NCBI GenBank assembly: GCA_018334095.1
Contig: JAGXTE010000036.1
Span: forward strand, 1-50,962
Direction of reading: 5' to 3'
Source: Nitrosarchaeum sp.
Lineage (GTDB): Archaea > Thermoproteota > Nitrososphaeria > Nitrososphaerales > Nitrosopumilaceae
DNA: 50,962 nucleotides
Shown here: in pieces, positions 41,052-50,304 of the stretch
How the letters are laid out: each line of letters starts with the position of its first letter
Position numbering within the stretch: the stretch's first letter is position 1
The notes under the pieces: generated by a model
Seen by the model: only the letters and a program-made list of their open reading frames with translations
Told to the model about the DNA's origin: nothing
Databases searched by the model: none
Program-made: the position numbers and the translations under genes

Positions 41052-41423
41052 ATGAGTAATTCGTACATTGTAAAAAAATCTGGCTTAGATGAAGCTAAAA
41101 TAAAACAAGCATTGGATATGTTGTTGATTGATAGAAGAAATGAATTTCGTGAACTATCTGGCGTCCTCTTAAAGACTGCAAAATCTTCTGAGCATATGCC
41201 ATATTCTGAACAATTCGTTTTGAATTTCTGTTTAGATGTAAATGATGCATTTAAGACTTGGTCTGGGCAACTACCACTTTCGGTAAGCTCTCCTCAAAAA
41301 GCATTAACAATTCTAAGGCAGTTATCGCGAGATAAAACAACGATGAACCAATTGGCTCATCTCTTGAACATATCTTATACACTAGCTGACGAATTTCTAG
41401 AGATTTATAGACGCCTAAAGTAA
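41052..41423 (+). CDS. 123-aa soluble hypothetical
   Basis: An all-helical protein (KIKQALDMLLIDRRNEFRELSGVLLK; SSPQKALTILRQLSRDKTTMNQLAHLLNISYTLADEF). The C-terminal part resembles a helix-turn-helix. It has one Cys and no metal site or membrane segment. It is followed on the same strand by the hairpin RNA candidate. The function is unknown; DNA binding is possible. Confidence 0.62.
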   Translation: MSNSYIVKKSGLDEAKIKQALDMLLIDRRNEFRELSGVLLKTAKSSEHMPYSEQFVLNFCLDVNDAFKTWSGQLPLSVSSPQKALTILRQLSRDKTTMNQLAHLLNISYTLADEFLEIYRRLK

Positions 41424-41533
41424 TTTTTTTTACTAATCTTTCATTATTGCCATATCTGCATATTCTGGGATTTGATTTCTGGAATTTGTTTAACCGTAGT
41501 TACTCTTAAGTTTGGATTCTGTTAATCCATTGT

Positions 41534-41595
41534 GATGAAAGACGACTTGGCGACTTGCGAGAATTTCAATGAGCAAGTTTATGCTGTCTTTCATT
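41534..41595 (+). ncRNA. Structured hairpin, candidate small RNA
   Basis: The outer stem ATGAAAGAC (41535-41543) pairs exactly with GTCTTTCAT (41586-41594), and the inner stem ACTTGC (41553-41558) with GCAAGT (41573-41578). A T-run follows (TTTTTAACTTTATTTTT). GTGATGA at 41532-41538 resembles a C box, but no clear D box is seen. It lies between convergent genes and could be a bidirectional terminator instead. Confidence 0.4.
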
Positions 41596-41617
41596 TTTAA
41601 CTTTATTTTTATAAATT

Positions 41618-43066
41618 TTACACGCTTGATAAGTTCTTAATTATTGTACTTTTATGAGAAATAACTTTTCCCGGGTTTAGAATGTTTGAAGGATCAAACA
41701 TCTTTTTCAACTCTTTGAAAATTTTATAGTTTGCTGGCCCGTATTGCTTTCTGACATATTCTGATCTTGCTAATCCATCTCCATGTTCTCCTGTTATGGT
41801 TCCGCCCATTTTGATTACAATATCAAAATATTCATCTGCAATTAATTTGATGCTCTTGGTTTTTTTCTTGTCTAAAATTAAACGAATGTGGATATTTCCA
41901 TTACCTGCATGTCCATATGCAATTGATTTGGCATGAAATTTCTGATTGATTTTATTTATTGCTAAGAACAATTCTGAAAGATGCTCTACTGGTACAGTGG
42001 CATCTTCAATTACATGTAGAGTTTTATTTTTAATTGATTTTGAGCTATAATACAGGGCAGAATCTCTAAATTTCCACCATCGTTGTATCTCTGACTCATT
42101 TTTGATTGTGTTTGTAATGACTCCTGTAATTATTTTTTTTAATCTTTTTTGAGTGCGTGTTATTTTGAAATCGTACTCTACAAAAAGTAGGCAATTAATT
42201 TTTTTATTAAAATTATGACTGATGTTTTTCATTATTGTTTTATCTACAAATTCTAGTGCTGAAGGAGATGTTGTTACAATCTGCTTACAGTCACGTGCAG
42301 CTTCAATTTCTGATTTATATCCTATTACAAACAGAATTCTTTTTTTTGGAATAGGGATTATTTTGAGTTCTGCTGATAATACGATTCCAAGTGAACCCTC
42401 CGAACCTGCAATAATTTTTTGCGTATCTATAACTGATTTAATTACATCCAGTCTATATCCTGAAGAATTTTTTGTAACTTTTGGAAATTTATTAAGTTGT
42501 ATTTTTTTTGCAATTTTTAAAATTTTCAAACCTATTTTTTTATTGTATGGTAGCGATACTTTTTTCCCATTCCCATCAACAAATGTGATTTTTTTAATAT
42601 TGTCTATGACACTGCCATATTTCAAACTCCTACTTCCAGATGAATTGTTGCCAATCATCCCTCCTGTTGAGCAATACGGTCCTACAGATGGGCTTGGCGG
42701 AAAGAATCTCTGGCCTTTTTTTAGGACATTATCTAGAATCCCCTTGTTTACTCCAGAACCTACTTTGACATAATTTTTCCCAATTTTAATTTCATCAAAT
42801 TTTTTTAAATCAATAATAATTCCTTTGTTAAGTGAATTTCCTACTAATCCTGTTCCAGCTCCTCTTGGTGTAATCGAAGTTTTGTATTTTTTTGCAATTT
42901 TTACCGTGTTAATCACATCTTGCTCATTTTTTGGGATGACAATAATTTTTGGAATGATTTGATATCCACTTGCATCTACTGAATAATAATTCAAAATCTC
43001 TTTATCGCAAAAAACATCTCCTGAAATAACATTCTTTAATGATTTTTGCAATTCTGAACTTTTCAT
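41618..43066 (-). CDS. FAD-linked oxidase (GlcD / D-lactate dehydrogenase type)
   Basis: A 482-aa member of the FAD_binding_4 (PCMH) family. The FAD phosphate site is TPRGAGTGLVGNSLNKGIIIDL (about 57-78), with a second FAD segment PSVGPYCSTGGMIGNNSSGSRSLKYG. The C-terminal FAD-oxidase_C domain contains HAGNGNIHIRL and EHGDG. It oxidises a 2-hydroxy acid such as glycolate or D-lactate. No Fe-S subunit is adjacent. It starts at ATG 43066 and is monocistronic. Confidence 0.9.
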   Translation of the reverse strand: MKSSELQKSLKNVISGDVFCDKEILNYYSVDASGYQIIPKIIVIPKNEQDVINTVKIAKKYKTSITPRGAGTGLVGNSLNKGIIIDLKKFDEIKIGKNYVKVGSGVNKGILDNVLKKGQRFFPPSPSVGPYCSTGGMIGNNSSGSRSLKYGSVIDNIKKITFVDGNGKKVSLPYNKKIGLKILKIAKKIQLNKFPKVTKNSSGYRLDVIKSVIDTQKIIAGSEGSLGIVLSAELKIIPIPKKRILFVIGYKSEIEAARDCKQIVTTSPSALEFVDKTIMKNISHNFNKKINCLLFVEYDFKITRTQKRLKKIITGVITNTIKNESEIQRWWKFRDSALYYSSKSIKNKTLHVIEDATVPVEHLSELFLAINKINQKFHAKSIAYGHAGNGNIHIRLILDKKKTKSIKLIADEYFDIVIKMGGTITGEHGDGLARSEYVRKQYGPANYKIFKELKKMFDPSNILNPGKVISHKSTIIKNLSSV

Positions 43067-43115
43067 GGAGTAAATTCACATGATTTTCTATTAAGTTTTA
43101 ATGCTTTAGAATATT

Positions 43116-43727
43116 CTAGTATATTCTTGCTAATGCTTGTAGATCTAATAATGATATTGCAGTATGTCTCATATCTATGATTGATTGCATCAAGTCATTT
43201 TTTTCATTAGTATGACCTAAACCTAACGCATGACCAATCTCATGTCTGACTATAGTCTTTAACTGATTCTCGTTTAATTCGTCTACATTGAATATTTTTA
43301 CAAAAGCTTTTTCAATATTTCCATTTTCATCATAATACAAATTCGTATATCCATCATAACCACTGGTGTCAATTTTATCCATTAAATAGATGATGATTGT
43401 ATCTTGTGAGTCCAGTTTTGATTGTACATGTAATGTGGGAATTGTAACACCATGTGATTCTGATATTTGTTTAATTCCTTCGTTCCATCCTTGAAATAAT
43501 TTTTTTCCAGAATTATCGACCTCTTTAGAATTTATTGTATCTTCGACAATATCTACATGTTTTTGACTAACCTTTGCATCACGAATTATTAGTACTTGTA
43601 TTTCATTATTTTTGACTTCTTTCCAAGCTGCTAGCTCATCCCATTTGTGATTGTATTCTGCCCATGATTCTATTGGAATTATGATTACTGTTATTATTAT
43701 CACGCTTGACAGTAATAGATATTTCAC
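43116..43727 (-). CDS. Secreted matrixin-like zinc protease
   Basis: A 203-aa protein with an N-terminal signal (about 1-23) and the zincin motif HEIGHALGLGH (162-172, HExxHxxGxxH) followed by NDLM, consistent with a Met-turn. The glutamate after the first histidine is the catalytic base. This marks a metzincin/matrixin-type extracellular peptidase. No pro-domain Cys switch is seen. Substrate unknown. Confidence 0.85.
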   Translation of the reverse strand: MKYLLLSSVIIITVIIIPIESWAEYNHKWDELAAWKEVKNNEIQVLIIRDAKVSQKHVDIVEDTINSKEVDNSGKKLFQGWNEGIKQISESHGVTIPTLHVQSKLDSQDTIIIYLMDKIDTSGYDGYTNLYYDENGNIEKAFVKIFNVDELNENQLKTIVRHEIGHALGLGHTNEKNDLMQSIIDMRHTAISLLDLQALARIY

Positions 43728-44031
43728 AAAGTATGAACATCATAGAGTATAATATTGATCGGTTCGTATTTTTAATAACATACAACAATCAAGATTTACG
43801 CATGTGATTTTGGTATCTTGTGATGTTAGGATAAAGAAACATATGATTATCGTTTTATTGTTGTAATTTTTATAATGTGAATTGTAAAATTTTTAACAAT
43901 ATTTTCAATCAAATATTCCGAGTGTAAGGTTGATTGCCTTTTTTCTTTTGTTTAAAAATCCTGAAATTTTTTAATGAATTTTAAGAAATTAACTAAATAA
44001 GAATATTTTGTAATGTCTCTTACTTGAATCA
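43728..44031. other. Gene-less stretch between divergent genes
   Basis: AT-rich gap between the matrixin gene (minus) and the small gene at 44032. There is no credible ORF. It presumably holds both promoters; TATA-like stretches are visible but none is decisive. Confidence 0.6.
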
Positions 44032-44301
44032 TTGAAAAGCGTTCATGATGACATTGTAAATTTAGAAAAACAAATTCTCCAAACTGAAGATAAACTCTTA
44101 GATTATATCCGATCTGGTTATGTAGGTGGAATTAAAAAATCACTGCATAGCTTAGATTCTGATCTAAAATATCTTAGTATACTTGCAAATGGAGCTCCTA
44201 TTGATAAAAATGAAGATCGTAAAATCATGGATTTTTTGAGAACTCACTATGAATATTTGCAAAAGTTATCAATTCCACATAAATTATCACATGGGGGATG
44301 A
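44032..44301 (+). CDS. 89-aa helical hypothetical
   Basis: A helical soluble protein from TTG 44032 (DDIVNLEKQILQTEDKLLDYIRSGYVGGIKKSLHSL). No cysteines. It overlaps the next gene by 11 bases, so the two are translationally coupled and may form a complex. Not recognised. Confidence 0.65.
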   Translation: MKSVHDDIVNLEKQILQTEDKLLDYIRSGYVGGIKKSLHSLDSDLKYLSILANGAPIDKNEDRKIMDFLRTHYEYLQKLSIPHKLSHGG

Positions 44302-44695
44302 CATGGACGCTTCAAAACTTTTACAAATAATTATGGATTCTGATGTTAATATTCGACATAGTGTAATTACTGATATTGAGGGAAACATAATTTCAGTAAA
44401 TCATCGTCCAGGGATTGTTAATTATTTATCCGAAGATGAGACAGCTGCATCTTTGAAAAGAGCGGCAAGTGCATGGAAAGCAAGAAAACAACTTAGTCCA
44501 AAAATTGGAAGAGGGCTTTATGCGGTTGCGGCATTTGAGAAAATTACTAGAATCACGTTCCCATTGGGAAATGATCATCTCATCTTTGTAAGTATGGGGT
44601 CTGATACTACTCGAATGGATCTTCATGAAGGAGGACAAAAACAAATCATTGAACATGTTTTGAATATTCTAAGTAGAGATCCTACCAAAGCCTAA
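44291..44695 (+). CDS. 134-aa protein, Roadblock/LC7-like pattern
   Basis: From ATG 44291 (or 44303). The order strand (HSVITDIEGNIISVNHRPG), helix (DETAASLKRAASAWKARKQL), strands (LYAVAAFEKITRITFPLGNDHLIFVSMGS) and helix (GQKQIIEHVLNIL) fits the Roadblock/longin-type fold, often a small-GTPase partner. It overlaps the upstream gene. No GTPase is adjacent. The fold call is an inference from pattern. Confidence 0.55.
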   Translation: MGDDMDASKLLQIIMDSDVNIRHSVITDIEGNIISVNHRPGIVNYLSEDETAASLKRAASAWKARKQLSPKIGRGLYAVAAFEKITRITFPLGNDHLIFVSMGSDTTRMDLHEGGQKQIIEHVLNILSRDPTKA

Positions 44696-44743
44696 AAATT
44701 TACACTATTTTTTGTTACTGTTTATGATTTTCAGCAAAGCTTT

Positions 44744-45022
44744 TTGCTAACTGTAAATGAAACCACATTGTTGGATTTCATGCTTGAAGAGGAATTATTG
44801 GATTTGCTTACCTTTTGTTTACAAAATCATGACTCTTCTGAATTAGTAGAAAAGAAAAAAAGAATTACAGAGATTGGCGGAGAACTATTTTCTGATGGCG
44901 GAATTGATGCTCTTGAAAATTTTTTCTTTGTGGTAAAAAATAGAATAATTCAAGAAATAGAAAAAGATCCATCTCCACTGCGTTCGCTGTGGAATGGACT
45001 ATCTCCGGAATGGCATTACTAG
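44744..45022 (+). CDS. 92-aa acidic helical hypothetical
   Basis: An acidic helical protein from TTG 44744, or TTG/ATG a few codons later (LLDFMLEEELLDLLTFCLQNHDSSELVEKKKR), with a C-terminus ending LWNGLSPEWHY. It follows the Roadblock-like gene by 49 bases. It ends 16 bases before the DUF5679 stop on the other strand. Not recognised. Confidence 0.62.
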   Translation: MLTVNETTLLDFMLEEELLDLLTFCLQNHDSSELVEKKKRITEIGGELFSDGGIDALENFFFVVKNRIIQEIEKDPSPLRSLWNGLSPEWHY

Positions 45023-45038
45023 TTTAACTTGTTAGTTT

Positions 45039-45182
45039 CTAGCCTCTACCGATTCTAAAAATAGCTGTACTGCATTTTGGGCAGGTGCCTTTTAGAGCTG
45101 GTTTGCCATTTTTCATGGTGTATGGTTTTGCGCCTTCGATGTCTCTTTTATCTCGGCACTTTACGCAATATCCTATTGTCAT
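45039..45182 (-). CDS. DUF5679-type zinc micro-protein (47 aa)
   Basis: CVKCRDKRDI then KPYTMKNGKPALKGTCPKCSTAIFRIGRG is the DUF5679 pattern: two CxxC knuckles around a KNGRPA-type loop. Such proteins are found widely in archaea and some bacteria. The function is unknown; nucleic-acid binding is likely. It starts at ATG 45182. Confidence 0.85.
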   Translation of the reverse strand: MTIGYCVKCRDKRDIEGAKPYTMKNGKPALKGTCPKCSTAIFRIGRG

Positions 45183-45339
45183 ACCGTTAATAGGCACGTG
45201 GTTCTATTAGCGAGATCTTGTTAATTTTTTTTTACTATGAGGCAAACCTATGATCTTAATTCCCTACGTAAATCTAATGTTATTTGTACCTGATTTTTTT
45301 TACTCGTATTTTTTGTGTATGTTTTGTAAGTGATTGGTG

Positions 45340-45801
45340 TTAACTGACAATTTTCAAAGTTGCATATTCTGCTAGTGCATCATTTTTGATTATCTTTGCA
45401 ATCTTTCCATCATTGTTTACAATGTTCTCTATATCCCATACAAAAATCTCCGCGGTGTATTCTCCTGATACCTTTGGAGTCCATGATAACGCCGGACTAA
45501 ATGTTTGACCTGGATTAAGTGAACCTATTACCCAATTTATTGACATGGTTATGTTATCTTGATTTTTAATTTGAACTATGTATGCAAATTCTTGAGCTTT
45601 TTCTTGATTGTTTTTGATATCTACTGAAATCTGAACTTGTTGGTTGACATTGATCTGATTTGATATTTGTGTTCCAAATGAATTTACAAGTCTAGGATTT
45701 GTAATGTCTACTCTGTCTAATGGTTCTATTGCAAATGCGGGATTGATGAAAATTGTGAATACTAATAATATTGAAAAAGTAACACCTAATTGCTTTATCA
45801 T
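45340..45801 (-). CDS. Secreted Ig-like domain protein (153 aa)
   Basis: A signal peptide (about 1-24, cut near AFAIE) is followed by one beta-sandwich domain with alternating strands (VQISVDIKNNQEKAQEFAYIVQIKN, SGEYTAEIFVWDI). It resembles CARDB/COG-type extracellular modules. No cysteines in the mature part. It is probably an envelope accessory. Start ATG 45801. Confidence 0.75.
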   Translation of the reverse strand: MIKQLGVTFSILLVFTIFINPAFAIEPLDRVDITNPRLVNSFGTQISNQINVNQQVQISVDIKNNQEKAQEFAYIVQIKNQDNITMSINWVIGSLNPGQTFSPALSWTPKVSGEYTAEIFVWDIENIVNNDGKIAKIIKNDALAEYATLKIVS

Positions 45802-45928
45802 GATTTTCTGGCAATTATTTTGTTAATAAAGCATTTCTACACTATTCTTGATTTGTTTGGTTTACTTTTAGTTATGTTATCTGGTTTTACCATATGACTT
45901 TTAGTGGTTTTATTTCTGTTATACGTGA

Positions 45929-47251
45929 TTAAATCTTGATTCTATAGTAATCCCATCTTTCTGGATCAAATCTTGTGACAAACTCGGCACTCTCTTTATC
46001 GACTCTTGATTTTATTACGTCTCTTAAGGCAAAACTGGTGAGATACTTGTATTTTTTAGCATGAGCCTGCATGATGAACATGTGGCGCATTTCGCTTCCT
46101 CCTTTTAGTCCCCAGTATCCCATTTTTAATGCCAGAGGCTCCAGGAATATTGTATTGGTTAATCCATAATTTTCATCTCTTATCTCTGGTCTTAATCTGT
46201 AATTTTCCAAAGGTCCTCCCTTTGCAAATCCTACTATTTCTCCATGACAATCATTTAATCTTAAAGTGTTGAGAATTATGTTCTGATCTTTTACTGATTC
46301 TTCAAAATTGTCTTTTGCAAATTGTAATGGTTTTGGCAGTTCTAAAAATATTGAAAATAAAGTCTTCATAAACTCAGGATCTTTTCTAGTATCGATCTTT
46401 TCAATCGTTGGAACTAATTTTAGATTATCATAAGTATAGTTTGCTTGTATTGAAATCTCTTGCTGTCTAAGATTCATAAATGCTAAAACAGTATCAAAAA
46501 AATTCTTTCTCATGTTAGTTGGTAATGACTCTAAAATGAATCTGCACATCTCAGTTTCTTTGTTTAGCAATTCTTCAAAATAAGCTACCGAACTTCTCAC
46601 AATAAGTGATGGTCTCCATGCTAAAGCATGTGCATTCATTTTTGCCATCTCCATAGCTTTTGAAAAATTTCCTAATGCATAACCGCTAATTCTGTCTACT
46701 ACTGAAAGATACCATCCTAGATTCATAAAATGCTCTTGTTTTGATTGACTGTCTTTTGTTAATGGTGAATTTTTAAAACATTCTTTGATTTGTTTTTCTG
46801 CATTTTCCCTAAGTGTACCACTCCATGGATATGTTGTTCTAAGAATTAACACCTTGATTATTTCAATGTCTAATTCTGCATCGTCTAATAATTTTCTTAA
46901 TCTTTTATCTGCTGAAATAAATCTCAAAACATTTTCTTCGTGTGGTTTGTCTACACTTTTTTGAGGATCAAAGTCATGAAACAAAGCTGCAGCATATAGA
47001 TATTTCAAATCATCCTTGGCAAATCTCTTTGAAGTGTTGTTTAGATTTGCAGATAACAGAGCAATATGGGTTACCTCTAATTCGTGATTGATATTGTGAT
47101 ATCCATAGTAATCGCTTCCAAGCCCCTGCGTCTCAAATAACTCAATGGTATAGTCTAGCATTTCAGTATAGCAGTCTTCATCCATGCCACTTTCTACAAT
47201 TAGGCTCAAAATCTCATTACGCATGGTATGTGAGTTTACAAGCTCTTGCAA
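45929..47251 (-). CDS. HD-domain protein with possible C-terminal GNAT-like domain
   Basis: A 440-aa protein. The N-terminal half carries the HD metal site: His52, His56, then His92-Asp93 in ALFHDFDP, as in cyclic-nucleotide or nucleotide phosphohydrolases. The C-terminal ~110 residues (GEIVGFAKGGPL, LEPLALKMGYWGLKGGSEMRHMFIMQAH) look like a GNAT-type alpha/beta fold, an inference. The start could be Met1 or Met10. Substrate unknown. A class III cyclase is elsewhere in the window. Confidence 0.72.
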   Translation of the reverse strand: MQELVNSHTMRNEILSLIVESGMDEDCYTEMLDYTIELFETQGLGSDYYGYHNINHELEVTHIALLSANLNNTSKRFAKDDLKYLYAAALFHDFDPQKSVDKPHEENVLRFISADKRLRKLLDDAELDIEIIKVLILRTTYPWSGTLRENAEKQIKECFKNSPLTKDSQSKQEHFMNLGWYLSVVDRISGYALGNFSKAMEMAKMNAHALAWRPSLIVRSSVAYFEELLNKETEMCRFILESLPTNMRKNFFDTVLAFMNLRQQEISIQANYTYDNLKLVPTIEKIDTRKDPEFMKTLFSIFLELPKPLQFAKDNFEESVKDQNIILNTLRLNDCHGEIVGFAKGGPLENYRLRPEIRDENYGLTNTIFLEPLALKMGYWGLKGGSEMRHMFIMQAHAKKYKYLTSFALRDVIKSRVDKESAEFVTRFDPERWDYYRIKI

Positions 47252-47377
47252 TAGATACTGATTCTAATTGTTGTTTTTAAAGAATACTCTAAAAGTTTGG
47301 AAAATCTCTTTTATCTTTATGACGATTTTTGAAAAATCTTTATTTTTTCGAAAGACTCAATAGAATTATCCTTTTTT

Positions 47378-47791
47378 TTGATTTTATTGTCTGTTAACTT
47401 GGATTTACTCGAATCACTTATGAGTATTAATGAAAAGCAGTCTCTTGACTATGTTTTGTATATTGATAATATGACATATGATTTGACTGATGTATCTATT
47501 GTGAATTCTCCCACTCCTGTTAATGCCCCTACAACTAGAGGAGGAGTTTATTTTTCAGATACGTTTGCATACAAGATCAAAGGGACAATAAACGATCTAG
47601 CAATAATTCCATTATTGTCAAAAACCATGTTGGGTCCAAATACTGAATTTCGTGAAATTAAAATTACTACGCAAATTATTCATGATGGTAAAAAACTATC
47701 ATTATCGTTATTTACAAATTTGACAAATAGCGTTCAAAGTTCATCTAAAATTGAATTAAATATGATTTTGGTAAAACTGGAATCTTCTTAA
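47378..47791 (+). CDS. 137-aa hypothetical, beta-rich
   Basis: A beta-rich soluble protein (YVLYIDNMTYDLTDVSIVN, SDTFAYKIKGTINDLAIIPLL, FREIKITTQIIHDGKKLSLSLF). It has no cysteines, signal or membrane segment. The start is uncertain among TTG 47378, TTG 47399 and ATG 47420. It overlaps the DnaJ gene stop by four bases (convergent). Not recognised. Confidence 0.6.
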   Translation: MILLSVNLDLLESLMSINEKQSLDYVLYIDNMTYDLTDVSIVNSPTPVNAPTTRGGVYFSDTFAYKIKGTINDLAIIPLLSKTMLGPNTEFREIKITTQIIHDGKKLSLSLFTNLTNSVQSSSKIELNMILVKLESS

Positions 47792-48357
47792 TCTTTGTTT
47801 AGATGTATGTCGTATTTTTTTCGTAGTTCCTCATTTGATAATATCTCATATGCCTTGTTGATTTGAACCATCGCTTCATCTGATTTTTCCTCTTTGTTTT
47901 TGTCTGGATGTATCTTTTTTGCCATGATTCTGTACTGTTTTTTTATCTCTTCAAGTGTTGCATTGTGTGACACATCTAATATTTTATAATAATCTGGTAA
48001 TGATGGGTCCTGCAATAATCTTCTGAATTCTTTGTCTTCTTTTGAGTTTTTTCTAGTTCCTATTTCTTCATAATCATCAGACCAATCAGAATGATACTTC
48101 TCGTAGGTTTTGTCATTTTTTGAATCAAATTCTTTGTCGTCATATGTGGTTTTTTTCCTTAAGATTATATCTCTTGCAAGATATACGAAAAGTCCAATCA
48201 CTGCAATTGCAAAGCCTGAAAATAAAATAATCTTCTGCTCATCTGTTACCTCTAACTCCATTTGCAATTTTCTCTCAGTATCATCTATCTGTGCAGATAC
48301 GTTTTGAATCATACATATGAGAATTATACTTGATATTGCGATGCTAACTTTTTTCAT
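47788..48357 (-). CDS. Membrane-anchored J-domain (DnaJ-like) protein
   Basis: A 189-aa protein with an N-terminal signal-like helix (about 5-22), a membrane helix (about 44-63), a charged linker and a C-terminal J domain (about 122-187) with HPD at 150-152 (KIHPDKN). J domains stimulate DnaK/Hsp70 ATPase. The G/F and zinc regions of classical DnaJ are absent, so it is a type III J protein that may bring Hsp70 to the membrane. It lies next to the Lrp gene (three-base gap). Confidence 0.88.
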   Translation of the reverse strand: MKKVSIAISSIILICMIQNVSAQIDDTERKLQMELEVTDEQKIILFSGFAIAVIGLFVYLARDIILRKKTTYDDKEFDSKNDKTYEKYHSDWSDDYEEIGTRKNSKEDKEFRRLLQDPSLPDYYKILDVSHNATLEEIKKQYRIMAKKIHPDKNKEEKSDEAMVQINKAYEILSNEELRKKYDIHLNKD

Positions 48358-48360
48358 TTC

Positions 48361-48804
48361 TTATGCTAGTCTAAAGTCTTCTTTCGCAGTATTTAGAACT
48401 ACGTGAGTTATGGTATTTTCTATATTTTGGATTGATGCTATTCCTTTTACAAACTCGCTTAACTCGTTGCGTGATTTGAATTTTGCAATCACTAGGGTAT
48501 CTGTATTTCCTGTAATGTCATACACTCCGCAGACATTTTCTATTTTTGATAGCTCCGTTTCAATGTCTATGATTTTGTCTTTTTTTGCAATAATTTCAAT
48601 TACTGCAGTTAGCGTATATCCTAATTTTTCATGGTCTATTAATGCTGTATATCCTTTGATCACTTTTTCTTTTTCCAGTTTTTTAATTCTAGATAATATT
48701 GTAACCGTAGACATTCCGAGTTTTAGCCCAAGCTGTCTTGCCGATAATCTTGCATCTACCAACAAATTTTTAAGAATTCTCTCATCATTTTTATCTAAAT
48801 TCAA
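48361..48804 (-). CDS. Lrp/AsnC-family transcription regulator
   Basis: A 147-aa protein with an N-terminal winged helix-turn-helix (DERILKNLLVDARLSARQLGLKLGMSTVTILSRIKKLEKE) and a RAM ligand domain (about 65-140, DITGNTDTLVIAKF). It binds DNA as an oligomer and responds to small molecules. It starts at TTG 48804. It is upstream of DnaJ on the minus strand, so they may share a transcript. Confidence 0.93.
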   Translation of the reverse strand: MNLDKNDERILKNLLVDARLSARQLGLKLGMSTVTILSRIKKLEKEKVIKGYTALIDHEKLGYTLTAVIEIIAKKDKIIDIETELSKIENVCGVYDITGNTDTLVIAKFKSRNELSEFVKGIASIQNIENTITHVVLNTAKEDFRLA

Positions 48805-48941
48805 GTATCTTCTATATCCTAAAAATATATTTAAATTTTAGCTAAATTATTTAATACATGTTTAATTTTCTTTATTTTTGATACGTTTTGAGGTAATCCT
48901 TCAGTTCAAACTTAAAACAGAGAGATTCTATTTTTGATACA

Positions 48942-49166
48942 TTGGAAATCAAGGAACTTGTTTTAAAAGGTCAGGCCTCTTTGAACTCTGGAAATTTTGA
49001 AGAGTCTTTGGGTTATTTTGAGCAAGCATTACTTTTGAATCAAGATGATCCTGACTTGTGGAATTTTAAGGCTGTAGCCTTACGCAGTTTAGGTCGTTAC
49101 GAAGAAGCGTTGGAATGCTTTAACAAATCCCTGAAACTTGATCCTAGAGATAAGCACGCATCATGA
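48942..49166 (+). CDS. 74-aa TPR protein
   Basis: It has two TPR repeats: KGQASLNSGNFEESLGYFEQALLLNQDDP and FKAVALRSLGRYEEALECFNKSLKLDPRD, with the usual G, Y, A, F and P positions. It is a scaffold for protein contacts. Starting at TTG 48942, it is short for a TPR protein. The TFB gene follows after 131 bases. Confidence 0.85.
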   Translation: MEIKELVLKGQASLNSGNFEESLGYFEQALLLNQDDPDLWNFKAVALRSLGRYEEALECFNKSLKLDPRDKHAS

Positions 49167-49297
49167 TTTAGTTTCTGTTTGGTTTTTAATTATTTTTAAA
49201 ATAATGCGATCTTCTGAACCGGGCTTACGAATAAGCAAAAATAAATAATTCCCTATTTCCTACTAGTTATTATATCGAAGCAATAAGGAATACTATC

Positions 49298-50215
49298 ATG
49301 GTTTTACAGTCTGTTAATGCTGATAATTGTCCCCGATGCGCAAAAAATGCATTGTTAACTGATGATGTAACGGGAGAAAGATTTTGCGGAAAGTGTGGCT
49401 ATGTTATTTCTGAAAAATCTCAAGAATCAGGACCTGAATGGAGATCATTTACACAAGATGAACATGGAAACAAAGCTCGAGCCGGTGCTCCGACATCCCT
49501 TACTATGCACGACATGGGATTATCCACAATCATTAATCCTATGAATAAAGATGCATCTGGAAAACCACTAACTGCATCAATGAAAAGTACTATCGAGCGA
49601 TTAAGAACATGGGATAGCCGAAGTCAAGTTCACGAGTCCGTCGATAGAAACCTTAGACAAGCATTAAGTGAACTAAATAGATTAAAAGATAAACTTGCAC
49701 TTTCTGATGCTGTAATTGAAAAAGCAGCTTACATTTACCGAAAAGCAATTGAGAAAAAATTAGTACGTGGAAGATCAATATCTGCAATGATTGCATCTGC
49801 CCTTTACGCTGCATGTAGGGACACTGAAACACCACGTACACTAAATGACGTTGGCGAAGCTGCAAATCTGAAGAAAAAAGACATTGCAAGATGTTATCGA
49901 TTATTACATAGAGAGTTAGATCTAAAGATGCCAGTAGTTGACCCAATCCAATGTGTTGCAAGAATCGCAAGTAGAATTGGAATTACTGAAAAAACAAAAC
50001 GTTATGCTGCTAAAGTTCTAAAAATATCTCAAGAACATGAGGAATCTGCAGGAAAAGATCCAATGGGACTTGCTGCAGCCGCACTGTATTTGGCATGTGT
50101 CAAAAACGGTGAAGACATCACTCAACGTGATATCGCAGAAGCTGCAAGTGTGACTGAAGTAACTATAAGAAATAGATACAAGGGTCTGAAATTAGATCAA
50201 AACATGGATCTATAA
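49298..50215 (+). CDS. tfb: Transcription initiation factor TFB (housekeeping)
   Basis: A 305-aa TFB with zinc ribbon Cys11, Cys14, Cys30 and Cys33, a B-finger (PTSLTMHDMGLSTIIN) and two cyclin repeats (about 110-195 and 205-300), the second ending in the BRE-reading helix (TQRDIAEAASVTEVTIRNRYK). It bridges TBP-DNA and RNA polymerase. The island TFB at 3832 shares only the general framework. It starts at ATG 49298 and is monocistronic. Confidence 0.96.
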   Translation: MVLQSVNADNCPRCAKNALLTDDVTGERFCGKCGYVISEKSQESGPEWRSFTQDEHGNKARAGAPTSLTMHDMGLSTIINPMNKDASGKPLTASMKSTIERLRTWDSRSQVHESVDRNLRQALSELNRLKDKLALSDAVIEKAAYIYRKAIEKKLVRGRSISAMIASALYAACRDTETPRTLNDVGEAANLKKKDIARCYRLLHRELDLKMPVVDPIQCVARIASRIGITEKTKRYAAKVLKISQEHEESAGKDPMGLAAAALYLACVKNGEDITQRDIAEAASVTEVTIRNRYKGLKLDQNMDL

Positions 50216-50304
50216 AATAATTCAAATAATCTTTTAATCCGATAACTCTGATGATCGTATCTAATACACAACTTTAAATCTATAATTTTTAGCATTTTTT
50301 CTAA

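Noticed and set aside
41532..41590. C/D-box guide RNA
   Set aside because: A C-box-like GTGATGA is present, but no CTGA D box is found at the right place, so only a generic structured RNA is claimed.
42222..42773. 183-aa ORF on plus strand
   Set aside because: It lies opposite the FAD-linked oxidase, whose domains are clear; it is a long shadow frame.
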